64,000 bases of DNA from UBA12077 sp963665525 (GCA_963665525.1 OY762280.1:2170001-2234000), one strand, 5' to 3'; positions 26,807-36,582 are shown, counted from the first letter of the stretch. The notes: generated from the sequence alone by a model not told the origin. Translations and numbers: made by a program.

Positions 26807-27883
26807 ATGAAAAAAATGACCGTGTTAATTATCATCTTAACAATAGTTGCAATTATCTTAGGAATTAATCTATTTATATGGTTTCATCCTACATTTGGAG
26901 CACGTCCAAAATATATAAATCAGGAAAAACTGGAGGCATCACCCAATTTTAAAAATGGGAAATTTCAAAACCTTGAAACTACTACAATGATGACAGGTGA
27001 AAATACCAGAAGCGAAACTTTTAAAAAATTTATAAAAGGTGTCGAGAATGATCGACCGACAGAGCCATTAGAATCAATAAAATTTGAAAAAGAACAATTT
27101 TTAAATTCAAATAATCATATTGCATTTACTTGGTTTGGACATTCAACTGTACTTATAAATATCAATGGAAAAATAGTAATTACAGATCCTGTTTTTACCA
27201 AAGCAGCTTCGCCTGTTCCATTTTTTAATAAATCTTTTGAATATCAGAACAATTATTCTGTTGATATTCTTCCGGACATTGATGTCGTAGTAATATCTCA
27301 TGATCATTACGATCATTTAGATTACAAAACAATCCAGAAAATAAATTCAAAAACTAAGAAGTTTATAGTTCCTTTAGGTGTTGATGCGCATTTATTACGC
27401 TGGGGAATCCCTGCAAATAAAATTGAAATTGCCGATTGGTACGATTCTATTGAAACTGATTCTACGTTAAAATTTACTTCAACTCCTGCCCGACATTTCT
27501 CTGGCCGTAGCACAAAAGATCGTGATAAAACATTATGGAGTTCGTGGGTAATAGAATCTGAAAACTCTAAGATTTTCTTTGGTGGAGATTCCGGTTATGG
27601 AAATCATTTTAAAGAAATTGGAGAAAAATTTGGACCTTTTGATTTAACATTTATTGAATGCGGACAGTATAACGAAAACTGGTCTCAAATACATGCAATG
27701 CCAGAACAAACTGTTCAGGCACATATAGATGTTAAAGGCAAATTTTTATTACCAATACACTGGAGTAAATTCAGGTTAAGTGTACACTCATGGACAGAAC
27801 CGATAGAAAGAGCAAAAATGGCTTCTAAAAATCAAGAAGTAAATTTATTGAACCCTAAGATTGGAGAAATCGTAACTTTATAA
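26807..27883 (+). CDS. Metallo-beta-lactamase-fold hydrolase, membrane-anchored
   Basis: A 358-residue protein with one N-terminal transmembrane segment (about 5-25). The metal motif H165-D-H167-Y-D169-H170 is intact. Later ligands are in GGDSGYGNHF (aspartate) and LPIHWSKF (histidine). The TWFGHSTVLI opening of the domain and the layout match the NAPE-PLD/UlaG-like group, which includes phosphodiesterases and lactonases. The substrate is not predictable. The membrane anchor suggests it works at the periplasmic face of the inner membrane. It stands alone between terminators. Confidence 0.85.
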   Translation: MKKMTVLIIILTIVAIILGINLFIWFHPTFGARPKYINQEKLEASPNFKNGKFQNLETTTMMTGENTRSETFKKFIKGVENDRPTEPLESIKFEKEQFLNSNNHIAFTWFGHSTVLININGKIVITDPVFTKAASPVPFFNKSFEYQNNYSVDILPDIDVVVISHDHYDHLDYKTIQKINSKTKKFIVPLGVDAHLLRWGIPANKIEIADWYDSIETDSTLKFTSTPARHFSGRSTKDRDKTLWSSWVIESENSKIFFGGDSGYGNHFKEIGEKFGPFDLTFIECGQYNENWSQIHAMPEQTVQAHIDVKGKFLLPIHWSKFRLSVHSWTEPIERAKMASKNQEVNLLNPKIGEIVTL

Positions 27884-27887
27884 AAAT

Positions 27888-27912
27888 AAACCCCAACATC
27901 ATGTTGGGGTTT
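27888..27912. terminator. Bidirectional terminator
   Basis: Perfect 11-bp stem AAACCCCAACA / TGTTGGGGTTT with a TCA loop, T-rich on both sides. It lies 4 bp after the hydrolase stop and also terminates transcription coming from the convergent ABC genes. Confidence 0.85.
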
Positions 27913-27943
27913 CATTTTGCAGTAGCCTAAATAAATCTTACAA

Positions 27944-27965
27944 ACCTGTCGGCAGACAGGCAGGT
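27944..27965. repeat. GC-rich palindromic element abutting the ABC gene stop
   Basis: ACCTGTCGGCAGACAGGCAGGT is much richer in G+C than its surroundings. It contains the hairpin CCTGTC-GGCA-GACAGG. It directly touches the stop codon of the ABC ATPase gene (27966-27968). Short palindromes of this type look like dispersed intergenic repeats, but only this copy is in the window. Confidence 0.5.
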
Positions 27966-28661
27966 CTAGACCGCAAAATAGTTTTCAAGTTCTTTAAGCG
28001 TATCCGAACTTGTTTGTATATCATGAATAATATTACCCTTATCGAGCACAACAATTCGTTCGCATACTTCTGTAACATGATTCAAATCGTGGCTGGAAAT
28101 CAACATAGTAACGTTTTTTTCTGATTTTAATTGTTTTAAAAGATTTTTCAATCTTATTTGAGTGGTTGGATCAAGACTTGCAAAAGGTTCATCCAACACT
28201 AAAATTTCAGGACTAGTCATTAAAGAAGCAGCAATGCCTATCTTTTGTTTATTCCCTCTCGAAAAGTCTCTTATATATTTCTTTTTACCAATAATCTCAT
28301 CATTAAAAAACTCTTCAAATTGGTCCATAAACTTTTTTACATCGCCTTTTGATAGATTATTAACGCTAGCAATGAAATTGAAATATTCTTCTGGTGTTAA
28401 GAAGTCGATTAAAAAACCTTCATCTAAATAAGAACCAGTATATTCTTTCCAGTTTGGTGTTTTTTTCACATCTACACCTTGTGATAATACTTCTCCCTTA
28501 TTTGCTTTTATTAAGTCGAGAATTAACCTGAAAAAAGTTGTTTTCCCGGCTCCATTGTTTCCCACTAAACCAAAGCTTTCGCCCTTTTCGATTTTTAATT
28601 CCGGAATATCTAGTACAACCGTTCCGTTATATGCTTTTGCTAAATTATTTACTTGTATCAT
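27966..28661 (-). CDS. ABC transporter ATP-binding protein
   Basis: A 231-residue ATPase with Walker A (GNNGAGKTTFF), the signature loop (DFSRGNKQKIGIA, an LSGGQ variant), Walker B (LVLDEPFASLDP) and the switch histidine region (LISSHDLNHV). The short form and RGNKQK signature are typical of exporters paired with a separate permease. The permease gene lies 29 bp upstream on the same strand. A GC-rich repeat abuts its stop codon and may have replaced the original C-terminus by a few residues. Confidence 0.93.
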   Translation of the reverse strand: MIQVNNLAKAYNGTVVLDIPELKIEKGESFGLVGNNGAGKTTFFRLILDLIKANKGEVLSQGVDVKKTPNWKEYTGSYLDEGFLIDFLTPEEYFNFIASVNNLSKGDVKKFMDQFEEFFNDEIIGKKKYIRDFSRGNKQKIGIAASLMTSPEILVLDEPFASLDPTTQIRLKNLLKQLKSEKNVTMLISSHDLNHVTEVCERIVVLDKGNIIHDIQTSSDTLKELENYFAV

Positions 28662-28690
28662 TGTTTTATATTTTTTCTATTATTAACAAA

Positions 28691-30169
28691 TTATGATTCT
28701 CTGAAACCTTCTGCTATTAAATGTCTTTTTGCTTCGAATCGTTTAACAGCAATCTTCATTAATGATTTATGGAACGCTAAACTTACAACTCCAATTAATC
28801 CAATAATTGCTACTCCCCAATATGGTACACCTAATAAACTAAAAGGTAACCAGATTAAAATTGGAAGTAAAAAGAAAGGTAAAACCATAATCCAATTTGT
28901 TGCTCCTATACCCTGGTAATTAAATGCTGAACTCTTCGACATATCTAAGCGTTTTCTGCTATTACTTGAAAAATACATCACCAAAAACGAAAGAAATCCA
29001 ATATTAAATAAGAAAGTTGCAGTATTTATAATCAGAACTTTAATTCCGAAATAAACATATGGTATTGTTATAATATAACATAATACAACAGTTGCAATCA
29101 TCATATAATATTTCGCTTTAAAATGTTTTGTAAAATCTACATTATTCGCCAATATTCCATCGAAATAATTGCTTTCATAACTTAACATATACTGACCGTA
29201 ATTAAACATCATACCTCCGGTCATAAAAACTCCAACAAAAATTAAAAATCCCCATCCTTCCATATAAATCTCCTGTGGATAAAATAAGAATCCATAAAAC
29301 AAGAACAATGGAGCCATATTAATTACAGACTTACATCTTTTATTTCTCCAAACAAGCTTAAGTTCTAAAAGTATCATCTCTCCTATTTCGCCAAAAGAAT
29401 CTAAATATTTTACTTTTGATAAAGAATCGATTTTCTTTTGTTTTTTAACATTTGCTTCCTCTAATGTCATTCTTGATTTTAAATAAGAAAAATTCAAAGT
29501 ATAAACCAATAGAAGAATAATGAATGGTATTACAATAAATACTGGATTAAGAGCTAAGAATGTAAATAACTTCGAAGAGTAATACGATAATGAGAAAATA
29601 TCGAACTTATCTAGAATTGCAATACCTGCAATTAATACTGCAAAAACTCCAATTATAACTGGTTTTTCTATAAATCTTCTTTTTAAATAATGCAGTAGAT
29701 AACTATTATTCAAAATTAAAATAAACATAAGAACAAACCACGATAGTGCAACACTTCCAGAATAATCTGCTGCAATCACTTTAAATGTAAAAGGAATAAA
29801 AACCAATAGTGGTAAAACATTAAATATATTTAATGCCGATTTCAATAAAATAAAATTTACAACTTTTGATTTCTTAATTGGCAAGGGTAAATAAGCCTCA
29901 ACATTAAGGACCGGCAAGCTATAAAGGAAAAACCTCACAAATAAATCTGCCCCTAAATAATAAAGTAATCCACCATTAAAAATAGCAAATATATTCCCCT
30001 CAGGATTTGCTTCTTTCAAAATTTCCTCGATAAATAACCCGAATAAAATTAAATACGAGAACATTAACAACAGAAAGAATCCGATAACAATATTTATAGC
30101 AATACTTTTTTGCCAAAAATTCGATCGGGTCATCTCTTTCCACTGATGTGATAAAAACCATTTAAACAT
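28691..30169 (-). CDS. ABC transporter permease, DUF5687-like
   Basis: A polytopic membrane protein of 492 residues with about ten to twelve hydrophobic segments (for example IAINIVIGFFLLLMFSYLIL and FIVIPFIILLLVYTL). The ATG at 30169 (MFKWFLSHQW) is preferred; the frame opens three codons earlier with TTG. Its size and its companion ATPase match the large Bacteroidota permeases I associate with DUF5687. The substrate is unknown. An inverted repeat at 30171-30205 lies directly before the start codon and may affect translation. Confidence 0.82.
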   Translation of the reverse strand: MFKWFLSHQWKEMTRSNFWQKSIAINIVIGFFLLLMFSYLILFGLFIEEILKEANPEGNIFAIFNGGLLYYLGADLFVRFFLYSLPVLNVEAYLPLPIKKSKVVNFILLKSALNIFNVLPLLVFIPFTFKVIAADYSGSVALSWFVLMFILILNNSYLLHYLKRRFIEKPVIIGVFAVLIAGIAILDKFDIFSLSYYSSKLFTFLALNPVFIVIPFIILLLVYTLNFSYLKSRMTLEEANVKKQKKIDSLSKVKYLDSFGEIGEMILLELKLVWRNKRCKSVINMAPLFLFYGFLFYPQEIYMEGWGFLIFVGVFMTGGMMFNYGQYMLSYESNYFDGILANNVDFTKHFKAKYYMMIATVVLCYIITIPYVYFGIKVLIINTATFLFNIGFLSFLVMYFSSNSRKRLDMSKSSAFNYQGIGATNWIMVLPFFLLPILIWLPFSLLGVPYWGVAIIGLIGVVSLAFHKSLMKIAVKRFEAKRHLIAEGFRES

Positions 30170-30170
30170 A

Positions 30171-30205
30171 CTTTTCAACTTTAATTTTTTTTATTAGTTG
30201 AAAAG
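30171..30205 (-). promoter_or_regulatory. Leader hairpin immediately before the permease start
   Basis: Arms CTTTTCAACT (30171-30180) and AGTTGAAAAG (30196-30205) form a 10-bp stem with a 15-nt A/T loop. In the minus-strand transcript the second arm ends one base before the ATG at 30169, so the stem would cover the ribosome landing site. Confidence 0.4.
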
Positions 30206-30312
30206 TTAATTAAAACATTACAAATAATTGATGATTTTTTTAATAGAATTTATTTTCAAGAACAAAATTCTATGCAAGAGACTTATTGAATGAGGTTATT
30301 TTGAACATGATT

Positions 30313-30681
30313 TTAACTGAGAATCTCAAAAATAGCTGATTCTATTTCCTTCATATCGAAAGGTTTCCTAAAATACTTATGAATTAATCTTTCGTTTAAT
30401 GCATCTGCAATTTCTTCGGTAATATCAAAACCGGTCAATATAAAAAATGAAATTTCCGGGAAATCTTTTTTTGCTATCTTGATAAATTCAATACCATTCA
30501 TGCCTGGCATTTTCATATCACTGATAACAACCGATACATTAGGATTGGATTTTAATTTTTCTAATCCTTCCTCACCCGATAATGCTGTTATAACATTAAA
30601 TTTCTTTTTAAATACTATTTTAAATAATGTCAGATTTACATCCTCATCATCAACATACAGAATTGTAGTTTGCTCACTCAT
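30313..30681 (-). CDS. Single-domain response regulator
   Basis: A 122-residue CheY-like receiver with acidic residues D11/D12, phosphoacceptor D55 in VVISDMKMPGMNG, and the conserved lysine in RKPFDM. There is no output domain. It starts 5 bp after the stop of the PAS kinase gene, so it is the likely cognate receiver. Output probably goes through protein interaction or a further phosphorelay step. Confidence 0.93.
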   Translation of the reverse strand: MSEQTTILYVDDEDVNLTLFKIVFKKKFNVITALSGEEGLEKLKSNPNVSVVISDMKMPGMNGIEFIKIAKKDFPEISFFILTGFDITEEIADALNERLIHKYFRKPFDMKEIESAIFEILS

Positions 30682-30686
30682 TTTAA

Positions 30687-33600
30687 TTATTCTAAAGGTA
30701 ATTCAATCATAACAGTAGTTCCTTTTCCTACCTCAGATTCAGTATAAATAGATCCATTATGTTCTTCTATAATATTATACGTAATTGATAATCCTAAACC
30801 TGTTCCCTCACCTACTTCTTTTGTTGTAAAAAATGGATCATATATTTTATTTAAATTTTCCTTACTTATTCCACTTCCTGTATCAAAGATAACGATTTTT
30901 AAATTTGATTTTGAAACGATGGTTTTAATCTCAATAGTACCCTTCCCTTTAATTGCCTGTACAGCATTCGATAAGATATTTAATACAGCCTGATGTAATT
31001 TGCCTTCATTACCCAATAATCTATATTTATTACTTGTGTAGCTTTTATTAATATCAATCCTATTACGAATCTCGTTCCCTAGCATCACCAAGCAATTATC
31101 GATAATACCATTTATATCACATTCAGTAGTTTTATGATCATTCTTCCTATTATAATGATTTAAACTCGCAACAATACTTGCTGCCCGATCAATTCCTTCA
31201 TTAATTCCATCCAATAATGGTGCAATCTCATCTTTATGACTTGCTAAATTATCATCAAAGTACTGTTCTATACCAAAAGCTCCTCCTTTAATAAAATTAA
31301 GTGGATTATTTATTTCGTGTGCAATTCCCGAAGCTAATATTCCTAAAGAAGCCATTTTCTCTGAATGTATTAATTGGTTTTGCGTATTCTGTAAATTTAG
31401 TAAAACGGCTTCTAGTTCTTCTCGTTGCATATGCAACTCTTCATTGGTCGATAATAACTCCTCATTAGAAGTAGCAAGTTCTTCAGTTCGCTCTTTTACT
31501 AATATTTCCAGATGATTTCGATATTTTTCCAGTTCTTTTTCTGATTTCTTACGTTCTGTTATATCAATCAAGTTACCTATTGATCCGATAATCTCACCCT
31601 CAGAATTTTTTACAGGAGCACCACTAACTAAAAAGTCTAAATATCTTCCATCTTTAGCTTTCATGGTTATTTCATACTGGCTAATAACTTGATTCGTTCT
31701 GGACTGATTTGCTTCTATGATCACTTTTTGACTATCAGGATCAATTAATTTTTTATAGCCTATTTCTCCAATTATTTCACTCTCAGGGTAACCCAATATC
31801 TCTGTAAATTTTTTATTTACATATAAAACTCTATCATCATTATCTACCATCATCACAATATCGTTCATATTCTCCATGAGCGTACGATATTTTTCTTCAC
31901 TTTCTTTTAATTCTTTTTCTATCCTTTTTGCCTCAGTAATATCAACTGTTACGCCCCTGTATCCAACAGGCTTGTTATTACTATAAACAACCGTAGTATA
32001 TATTCTAACAGGAAATCTTGTACCATCTTTTTTTACTGCAACATATTCTTCTCCCATAGAATCATTTCCTTCGAGTACTTGTTTTAAATTCTCGATAGCC
32101 TTTTGCTTTTGTTCCGGAATAATCAGATCCAGAACATTTATCCCATTTACTAAATCCTCATAAGTATATTGATGTATCTGCAAACCAACTTGATTTGTAT
32201 AAGTGCAATTAGCCTTTAAATCAGTTTCCCATACGACAACAGGTAATAACTCTGCCATCTCTCGGTACTTTTCCTCACTTTCTTTTAATGCTTTTACTGT
32301 TTTTTTACGTTCTGTTACATCAACTACAAAGCCTTCGTAATATTTCACCTTCCCATCTATATCCCTTACAACACGTGCGTTTTCTCTGACTATTAATGTT
32401 TCACCGTTCTTTTTCAACCATTCCGTTTCATAATCTCTTACAAAGCCTTTTTGTTCAATTTCATGAATAAATTCTTCTCGTGATTTACTAATAAAAGCTT
32501 CATCATTGTTCAAATTTCTACCAGATAAATCCTGGATTGAATCAAACTCTAACATTTTTAAAAGAGCAGGATTTGCTTGTAAAATTTCTCCTGAAGCTGT
32601 TGTCTGATAAATTCCAACCTGAGCATTCTCAAATATTGCCCGGTATCTTAAATCACTATCAATTAAATCTCTTTTTGCCTTTTTACGCTCTGTTATATCA
32701 ATTAAAGAAAACTGCAGAAAGATTTGATTACCCATTGCAAAAGATAATAAATAGACTTCCGCATCCCATTGTTCTCCATTGGGTCTTTGATGCAACCATT
32801 CAAATTTTACTGAGCCATGGGATTTGGATTTAGAAATAAAAAAATCCGCTTTCTTTTCTGATGCTTCTCCATCATATTGTATAGGTGCTGAAACATCTAC
32901 TGGGGTTTTTCCAATTAGTTCATCCTTCGATTGATAACCATATAGTTTTACTGCTGCCTCATTTAAATCTATATACTTGTATTTAGTAGAGTCCATAATA
33001 ACAATCGGTATATTTGAACTCTCAAATACTTTTTTTCTGAAAATCTCACTTTGTTTTAATGCGTCTTCCGCTTTAAGCCTCTTTTGATAATCATATTCAA
33101 CCTTTTCTAAAGTCATTTTGTTAACTCTTAGAATCTGATAAGCAGCAACTCCCGAAAAAATAAGAGCCACAGAAGTATCCATTAAATAATCTACAAGTAT
33201 TGCAAAATCAACATTAACATGTTCTTTTTGAAGTTGTATAAAAAAGATGAGTAAAAAAATATTTACAATTACATATACTAACACAACTCCTTTATTTTTA
33301 TTAGCAAAAAGTGGAATAATATTAATAATGGCAAGAATAAAAACAACCGTATCAAGTCTTGTTAGTAAGTGATTTCCACTGGTAAACATTACAACCCAAA
33401 CGCATAAATTGGTTATAATCATAAATAAAGATGTAGAAACCCTATAGAATCCTTTTATTAATATGATTAAACATAGATGAAAAATAACAAGTAATATTAT
33501 TTCCGAAATTATAATCGGATAACTTAAAGTATTTGATCCGGTATTTAGTTGAATTAAAAGAGTAGATATTATTAGGATAAAAAGTGCAATTATAGCGGCT

Positions 33601-33731
33601 ATACAAATATTAAAAAATACACGCACTCTTAACTTAAAAGAAAAAGAACTCTTATTGTAATATTTCAATATTTTTGGAAGCTTTATTTCAGATGATTTTA
33701 AACCTTCCTTTTTGTTACCTAAGTCCACCAT
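30687..33731 (-). CDS. Membrane PAS-domain sensor histidine kinase
   Basis: A 1014-residue kinase. About residues 25-210 hold five or six transmembrane segments. Four PAS domains follow, opening near FRKKVFESSNIP, LRYRAIFENAQVGIY, KYREMAELLPVVVW and KYRTLMENMNDIV. A coiled coil (SNEELLSTNEELHMQREELE) leads into the H box with H805 in ASGIAHEINNPLNFI. The ATPase domain carries NILSNAVQAI, DTGSGI and GEGTGLGLSI. No HAMP or periplasmic domain is obvious, so sensing is via the membrane domain or intracellular PAS ligands. It is co-transcribed with the receiver 5 bp downstream. Confidence 0.93.
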   Translation of the reverse strand: MVDLGNKKEGLKSSEIKLPKILKYYNKSSFSFKLRVRVFFNICIAAIIALFILIISTLLIQLNTGSNTLSYPIIISEIILLVIFHLCLIILIKGFYRVSTSLFMIITNLCVWVVMFTSGNHLLTRLDTVVFILAIINIIPLFANKNKGVVLVYVIVNIFLLIFFIQLQKEHVNVDFAILVDYLMDTSVALIFSGVAAYQILRVNKMTLEKVEYDYQKRLKAEDALKQSEIFRKKVFESSNIPIVIMDSTKYKYIDLNEAAVKLYGYQSKDELIGKTPVDVSAPIQYDGEASEKKADFFISKSKSHGSVKFEWLHQRPNGEQWDAEVYLLSFAMGNQIFLQFSLIDITERKKAKRDLIDSDLRYRAIFENAQVGIYQTTASGEILQANPALLKMLEFDSIQDLSGRNLNNDEAFISKSREEFIHEIEQKGFVRDYETEWLKKNGETLIVRENARVVRDIDGKVKYYEGFVVDVTERKKTVKALKESEEKYREMAELLPVVVWETDLKANCTYTNQVGLQIHQYTYEDLVNGINVLDLIIPEQKQKAIENLKQVLEGNDSMGEEYVAVKKDGTRFPVRIYTTVVYSNNKPVGYRGVTVDITEAKRIEKELKESEEKYRTLMENMNDIVMMVDNDDRVLYVNKKFTEILGYPESEIIGEIGYKKLIDPDSQKVIIEANQSRTNQVISQYEITMKAKDGRYLDFLVSGAPVKNSEGEIIGSIGNLIDITERKKSEKELEKYRNHLEILVKERTEELATSNEELLSTNEELHMQREELEAVLLNLQNTQNQLIHSEKMASLGILASGIAHEINNPLNFIKGGAFGIEQYFDDNLASHKDEIAPLLDGINEGIDRAASIVASLNHYNRKNDHKTTECDINGIIDNCLVMLGNEIRNRIDINKSYTSNKYRLLGNEGKLHQAVLNILSNAVQAIKGKGTIEIKTIVSKSNLKIVIFDTGSGISKENLNKIYDPFFTTKEVGEGTGLGLSITYNIIEEHNGSIYTESEVGKGTTVMIELPLE

Positions 33732-33930
33732 ATCTACTTAACCTTATCTTTAGTCTAACAAGTATTGATACTCTATTATTTTTCAACTGTCCTTAACAAA
33801 CCCAAGGTTTTACTAATATACAAAATACTCTTCTATTTCGAGCTTAATATGATATCAAAATAAAAAAGGGCAATTATTTCTAAATACCCTAATAAAAGTA
33901 GATAAAATATTAAATACTTTTTTAGCTTAA

Positions 33931-34506
33931 CTAAAAATATAAATTCAATCCACCTCCAACTATATGATAACTATCGGGTGTAACACCTATAGATGACTCC
34001 ACTAAAAAGTGAACACTTTTTGATATTTTAATTTCAACACCAATAGGTACCCATACTAATACATCTAAATCGTTTACCTTTTCTCCTGATGAATTAATTC
34101 TGGTTCCAAAATTAAGATCAGAATCAACACCAGAATAAATAACGGCTTTACTTTTAACAGGAATATCAAACAAGAATGTTCCATCAACACCGTAATCGCC
34201 TGATTTATGTCCTCCAAAAGCAATTGACATGTGTTTTGCCAATGCAAATTCAATATCTCCGCCAAGATAGTAAGTATTTAATCTTCCTACACCAGCCTTA
34301 ACCGAAACATCAATCCCTGATGTTAATCCATATCCGGCATGAGCATATAAAATGGCCCCATTAACACCACCATTCATATGAATGGCAGGCTCAACTCCTA
34401 ATGCCATTACCCCCTTTTTTAAAGTCTGACCTGTGTTAAAAATTTGCGCATTACTATTTAATACAAAACCACTAATAATTAAAATTACAACTACTACTCT
34501 CTTCAT
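33931..34506 (-). CDS. Exported protein, probable small beta-barrel
   Basis: A 191-residue protein with a signal peptide (MKRVVVVILIISGFVLNSNAQ). The mature part is glycine-rich with alternating hydrophobic/polar strands (GYGLTSGIDVSVKAGVG, KHMSIAFGGHKSGDYG) and ends in a C-terminal aromatic residue (GGGLNLYF), typical of outer-membrane beta-barrels. No specific family is recognised. It is a single gene on the minus strand. Confidence 0.65.
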   Translation of the reverse strand: MKRVVVVILIISGFVLNSNAQIFNTGQTLKKGVMALGVEPAIHMNGGVNGAILYAHAGYGLTSGIDVSVKAGVGRLNTYYLGGDIEFALAKHMSIAFGGHKSGDYGVDGTFLFDIPVKSKAVIYSGVDSDLNFGTRINSSGEKVNDLDVLVWVPIGVEIKISKSVHFLVESSIGVTPDSYHIVGGGLNLYF

Positions 34507-34593
34507 AAATTACCTTGTTTATATGATAACAAAAAATAAAAAAGAATTAACACAGACAAATTATGCTAATTCTTTACTAAAAAATGTTATTCG

Positions 34594-35562
34594 TTATTTA
34601 ATTTTTTGTTTTATTTCATCCCAGGTTTCATTGCTCATCTTTGAACCAATTACTTCAATTACTTTTCCTGCACAAGATGATCCTATTTCTCCGCATTTAT
34701 CTAATGACATATGATTACATAATCCATAAAGAAATCCTGAGGCAAATAAATCTCCAGCACCAGTGGTATCAATTGGATTTGCTTTAATTGCATCTATCTT
34801 ATAGGTAACTCCTTCACTTTTAACAAGAGATCCTTTACTTCCAACTTTAACTACAGCAATCTCACATTGCTCTGCAATTTCGTTTAATGCATCTTCTGGT
34901 TCTTTTCCAGTAAAAGCTTTAGCTTCTTCTTCGTTCGCAAAAATGATATCTACATTATTCTTAACATATTCTTTTAAAAACTCAAGATTATCCTCAACCA
35001 CATTAAAACTGGCCATATCAATAGATATTTTTAATCCGTTTTCTTTAGCAAATTCTGCTGCTTTAAGCATTAGATTATGATTTAATGCTAAATATCCTTC
35101 TATGTGTAAGTACTTGTATCCCTTAAACTGATCAGAACTTAAATCATTTTCATTTAACTCAACTGCGGCTCCTAAAAATGTTCCGAAAGTACGTTCCGAG
35201 TCAGGAGAAATCAATGCCATTGCTCTTCCTGTATCTGTAGTACTTTTTAACAAGAAAGGCTCAATTCCGTGCGATTTCATATCATTACTAAAGAACTCTC
35301 CAAATGAATCTTCTCCTACTTTACCAATATATCCCGCTGCAGCTCCAAGGCTTGCCAAGCCATGAATAGTATTCGCAGCTGAACCTCCTGATGATTGTGA
35401 CTTTTCAAATTTTTCAGTAGCACTATTAATTTTATCAGACAATTCCCGATCAACTAATTGCATACTTCCTTTTTGAATAGAAAACTTATCCAACGTAGAA
35501 TCATCAGGCATTTTTGTCATGATATCAACCAAGGCATTCCCAATTCCAATTACTTTATCCAT
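34594..35562 (-). CDS. PfkB-family sugar kinase, adenosine kinase-like
   Basis: A 322-residue ribokinase-fold enzyme. The substrate region has SGGSAANTIHGLASLGAAAG and GKVGEDSFGEFF; the ATP/anion-hole motif is DTTGAGDLFASGF with the catalytic aspartate. The ordering and the QKGSMQLVD segment match the adenosine kinase-like subgroup that is common in Bacteroidota. It would phosphorylate adenosine or a related nucleoside to the monophosphate. A minus-strand TAATTTTG element at 35660-35667 is a possible -7 box about 100 bp upstream. Confidence 0.85.
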   Translation of the reverse strand: MDKVIGIGNALVDIMTKMPDDSTLDKFSIQKGSMQLVDRELSDKINSATEKFEKSQSSGGSAANTIHGLASLGAAAGYIGKVGEDSFGEFFSNDMKSHGIEPFLLKSTTDTGRAMALISPDSERTFGTFLGAAVELNENDLSSDQFKGYKYLHIEGYLALNHNLMLKAAEFAKENGLKISIDMASFNVVEDNLEFLKEYVKNNVDIIFANEEEAKAFTGKEPEDALNEIAEQCEIAVVKVGSKGSLVKSEGVTYKIDAIKANPIDTTGAGDLFASGFLYGLCNHMSLDKCGEIGSSCAGKVIEVIGSKMSNETWDEIKQKIK

Positions 35563-35723
35563 TTGTTTAATTTTTTAGTTTTTAACAGGATGTAAAAATA
35601 TAAAAGATTCTTGAAAAGCTTATTAAATCATTAAGACAAAATTTTTTATTCATTTTTATCAAAATTAATTTGGTTTATCTTATAAACTACTTTATTTTTA
35701 CAATATATTTAAAATATACAATT

Positions 35724-36305
35724 ATGAAAACACAAGAAAATTCACTTAAACCAGAAGATAGTCTTCAGATTATCGAAAACATGATTAACCGCACCAAAGG
35801 AAACCTACACGATAGCAGCTTTTATTTCTTGCTATGGGGTTGGATCATCCTTTTAATTAACATCGGTCAAATCATATTAAAATACGTAAATTTTGAAAAG
35901 CCTTATTTCATTTGGTTGTTTATAATTCCAGGAATTATTGCCAGTGGAGTATATGGTGCTCGTCATGGAAAGAAAGCTAAAGCATCCACTCATTTAGACA
36001 AAATTAATTTTATGATTTGGATGGCTTTCCTGGTTTGCTATTTTACTCTTCTAATCTTTATGAAAGATTTAGATTATAAAATTGTTCCTCTAATATTCTT
36101 AATAGCTGGGAATGCAACATTTCTTACAGGCATAGTCATAAAATTTAAACCATTAATTTTCGGTGGAGTTGTTTTCTTAGCAGGCGTATTTGCATATTTT
36201 CTATTACCTGGCAATTATTTTGAGTATATATCTCCTATTGTTATTATTTTAGGATACTTAATTCCGGGATATCTGTTAAAATCTCAAAACAAAAAAAATG
36301 CTTAA
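35724..36305 (+). CDS. Membrane protein of unknown function
   Basis: A 193-residue protein with a cytoplasmic N-terminus (MKTQENSLKPEDSLQIIENM) and about six transmembrane helices from residue 33 on. I chose ATG 35724; an upstream in-frame start at 35670 would add 18 residues without support. Its last eight bases overlap the start of the following regulator gene (ATGCTTAA), which strongly suggests a regulator/target pair under coupled translation. No transport motif is visible. Confidence 0.7.
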   Translation: MKTQENSLKPEDSLQIIENMINRTKGNLHDSSFYFLLWGWIILLINIGQIILKYVNFEKPYFIWLFIIPGIIASGVYGARHGKKAKASTHLDKINFMIWMAFLVCYFTLLIFMKDLDYKIVPLIFLIAGNATFLTGIVIKFKPLIFGGVVFLAGVFAYFLLPGNYFEYISPIVIILGYLIPGYLLKSQNKKNA

Positions 36306-36582
36306 GAAACTCGATCCATTATTACATTCTGAATTACGACTAGCTATTATGTCACTACTCGTTTCAGTAAATAAAGCCGAGTTTAAATATTTAAAAGAAA
36401 ATACTGAAGCTACGGCAGGAAACTTAAGCGTTCAGATTACTAAGCTTGAAGAAGCCGGATATATTAAAGTAGAAAAAGGATTTAAGGGTAAAATGCCTCA
36501 AACTATTTGTACCATAACAAAAAAGGGTATTGAAGCTTTCGAACAATATGTGAATGATTTAAAAGGATATCTAAAATTATAA
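36298..36582 (+). CDS. Winged-helix transcriptional regulator
   Basis: A 94-residue single-domain wHTH protein (HSELRLAIMSLL, then AGNLSVQITKLEEAGYIKVEK as recognition helix and wing entry). It matches the small MarR/ArsR-like regulators that act as homodimers and have no separate ligand domain. It overlaps the preceding membrane-protein gene by 8 bp, so the pair should be produced together; it may repress its own operon. A terminator hairpin follows. Confidence 0.85.
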   Translation: MLKKLDPLLHSELRLAIMSLLVSVNKAEFKYLKENTEATAGNLSVQITKLEEAGYIKVEKGFKGKMPQTICTITKKGIEAFEQYVNDLKGYLKL

